From assembly GCA_902494715.1 (NCBI GenBank), contig CABUUJ010000073.1:1-7466 (forward strand): a DNA stretch of 7,466 nt, in the 5' to 3' direction. Source of the stretch: an uncultured Collinsella sp. GTDB taxonomy: Bacteria; Actinomycetota; Coriobacteriia; Coriobacteriales; Coriobacteriaceae. Shown here piece by piece: positions 7,126 to 7,466 of this stretch. The notes below the pieces were generated by a model. That model did not search any database, was not told where the DNA came from, and saw only the letters and a program-made list of their open reading frames with translations. The position numbers and the translations under genes are program-made. Within the stretch, counting starts at the first letter, position 1. Every line of letters begins with the position of its first letter.

Positions 7126-7188
7126 CAGTCCTGCGCAAGACGAAGGCCACATTAAGTGGCCTTCTTTGCGTGCGGAACTCGCGATAAA
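7126..7188 (+). repeat. 63-nt dispersed repeat module, copy 1
   Basis: This segment runs from CAGTCCTGC to CTCGCGATAAA and matches the reverse complement of 7404-7466 over 63 positions without gaps, with seven differences. The last 20 bases (7169-7188) are identical in both copies. The module contains a GGCCAC/GTGGCC hairpin. Its last three bases overlap the right 33-bp arm. Identity of the repeat family is unknown to me. Confidence 0.88.
7142..7167 (+). terminator. Terminator-like hairpin after tsaD
   Basis: GAAGGCCAC (7142-7150) pairs perfectly with GTGGCCTTC (7156-7164) across an ATTAA loop, followed by TTT and then GCG. It is the first hairpin with any T tract after the operon and may end its transcript. 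The T tract is short, so termination could be partial or the hairpin could instead protect the mRNA 3' end. Confidence 0.5.
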
Positions 7189-7242
7189 CCTTATATCCGG
7201 CCCCTCCGTCCGGGGACCTTTCTGTATCGATATAGCTTCTGG

Positions 7243-7286
7243 GCTGGTTTGGCGTCGACAACGTCCGGCAAGGTTAACAAACCAGC
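7243..7286. repeat. Small inverted repeat GCTGGTTTG / CAAACCAGC
   Basis: A nine-base perfect inverted repeat (7243-7251 and 7278-7286) with a 26-base loop. The loop start and the right flank share the imperfect direct repeat GCGTCGA...TCCGGC. No function is evident. It lies between the two 63-nt module copies. Confidence 0.55.
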
Positions 7287-7326
7287 GTCGAATTTCCGGC
7301 GTTCTTTAGCTGAAAGAAAAAGTTGG

Positions 7327-7349
7327 TGTGCGGAGCTTTGCTCCGCACA
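7327..7349. repeat. Perfect 10-bp hairpin TGTGCGGAGC / GCTCCGCACA
   Basis: TGTGCGGAGC (7327-7336) pairs with GCTCCGCACA (7340-7349) around a TTT loop. Read on the minus strand, the stem is followed after five bases by TTTTTCTTTC, so it could be a weak intrinsic terminator for a gene converging from the right. GTGCGGA(A/G)CT is shared with the conserved end of the 63-nt module, hinting at a common origin. Confidence 0.6.
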
Positions 7350-7352
7350 TTT

Positions 7353-7382
7353 GGGATGGGAGCTCCTCGGGGGCGGGGCGGG
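7353..7382 (+). other. G-run cluster, possible G-quadruplex
   Basis: Five G runs occur in 30 bases: GGG (7353-7355), GGG (7358-7360), GGGGG (7369-7373), GGGG (7375-7378) and GGG (7380-7382). The gaps are 2, 8, 1 and 1 bases. The eight-base gap contains most of a GGAGCTCC palindrome (7359-7366) that could compete as a stem. The fold is a prediction from spacing only. Confidence 0.4.
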
Positions 7383-7403
7383 CGCCTGCCGCCATATATG
7401 AAC

Positions 7404-7466
7404 TTTATCGCGAGTTCCGCACGAACAGGAGGCCACGTAATGTGGCCTCCGTCGTGAGCAGGACTG
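7404..7466 (-). repeat. 63-nt dispersed repeat module, copy 2 (inverted, reaches window edge)
   Basis: The reverse complement of this segment aligns to 7126-7188 with 56 of 63 identical positions and no gaps. Its hairpin pairs GGAGGCCAC (7428-7436) with GTGGCCTCC (7442-7450) around GTAAT. Unlike copy 1 it has no T tract on either strand. Beyond the module, the next ~13 bases show only partial similarity to copy 1, and the 33-bp arms are not seen here. The repeat may continue past the window end. Confidence 0.88.

Larger units (their letters stand above)
7084..7218. repeat. 135-bp element with perfect 33-bp inverted repeats
   Basis: The arm at 7084-7116 (beginning GGTCCCCGGACGGAGGGG and ending ATAAGGTTT) is the exact reverse complement of 7186-7218, with 69 bases between the arms. 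The left arm begins 12 bases after the tsaD stop codon. As RNA the arms could form a 33-bp helix enclosing the smaller hairpin at 7142-7164. Each arm can also fold locally (CCCC 7087-7090 with GGGG 7098-7101), so alternative structures are possible. No target-site duplication is visible in the flanks and there is no coding capacity. A MITE-like element, a BIME-type repeat or an mRNA 3'-end structure are all possible. Confidence 0.9.
7072..7466. other. Gene-free, repeat-dense intergenic region
   Basis: I see no credible gene in these 395 bases. The open frames here lack family motifs and partly arise from the repeats themselves. The region holds a 33-bp perfect inverted repeat, two oppositely oriented copies of a 63-nt module, inverted repeats at 7243-7286, 7302-7318 (TTCTTT/AAAGAA) and 7327-7349, and a G-run cluster. 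An imperfect direct repeat, GCGTCGA...TCCGGC, occurs at 7252-7269 and 7285-7300. No sigma-70 promoter or tRNA was recognised. Confidence 0.7.

Noticed and set aside
7084..7218. Insertion sequence or classical MITE with target-site duplication
   Set aside because: Terminal inverted repeats are present, but the flanks (GTACGGCGC left, TTTCTGTAT right) show no target duplication and there is no transposase. Kept only as an unnamed repeat element.
7156..7401. Open frame on + and its counterpart 7191-7436 on -, both encoding CGTRDK-like peptides
   Set aside because: The shared peptide comes from the 63-nt module being read in the same frame on opposite strands. In that frame the copy differences in the hairpin right arm and just beyond change amino acids (Phe to Ser, Phe to Cys, Ala to Ser) while hairpin pairing is preserved, so structure rather than protein seems conserved. 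There is no supporting ribosome site or recognised domain.
7072..7466. CRISPR array
   Set aside because: The two module copies are inverted relative to each other and 215 bases apart. There are no regularly spaced direct repeats and no cas genes.

Overview
The window is a compact, single-strand (+) stretch of bacterial chromosome. It holds the 3' end of a 5S rRNA gene with its terminator, then a six-gene housekeeping operon, then about 395 bases of gene-free, repeat-rich DNA. The order nnr - alr - tsaE - tsaB - rimI - tsaD is the arrangement known from Actinobacteria such as Mycobacterium and Streptomyces. The GC-rich coding sequence, strong AGGAG-type ribosome sites, the fused tsaB-rimI-tsaD gene and the inserted family 4 uracil-DNA glycosylase make me think of a Coriobacteriia member, perhaps Collinsella-like. 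That assignment is inference from gene order and protein style, not from a database comparison.

Layout. Bases 1-73 are the end of a 5S rRNA, so an rRNA operon ends here. A strong intrinsic terminator (108-138) separates it from two candidate tandem sigma-70-type promoters (153-182 and 189-218). The operon follows: acpS (248-787, holo-ACP synthase with an unusual C-terminal tail), nnr (788-2404, NAD(P)HX epimerase/dehydratase), alr (2407-3552, alanine racemase), a family 4 Fe-S uracil-DNA glycosylase (3561-4181), tsaE (4194-4700), and one 794-residue ORF (4687-7071) encoding TsaB, RimI and TsaD in a single chain. Genes are 0-12 bases apart or overlap, so one polycistronic mRNA with translational coupling is likely.

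Function. AcpS activates acyl carrier protein for lipid synthesis. Nnr repairs damaged nicotinamide cofactors. Alr makes D-alanine for peptidoglycan. The glycosylase removes uracil from DNA. TsaE with the TsaB and TsaD domains performs the transfer step of t6A37 tRNA modification, and RimI is an N-terminal alanine acetyltransferase of ribosomal protein S18. The TsaC/Sua5 enzyme that supplies threonylcarbamoyl-AMP is not in the window.

The 3' region (7072-7466) is the least explained part. It contains a perfect 33-bp inverted repeat around a terminator-like hairpin. A 63-nt module appears twice in opposite orientations (7126-7188 on +, 7404-7466 on -), with 56/63 identity and a compensatory base-pair change in its hairpin. 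There are also further small inverted repeats and a G-run cluster. This looks like a dispersed, structure-conserved repeat family (REP/BIME-like or MITE-like) that I cannot name. With the three-enzyme fusion, it is the part most worth following up.
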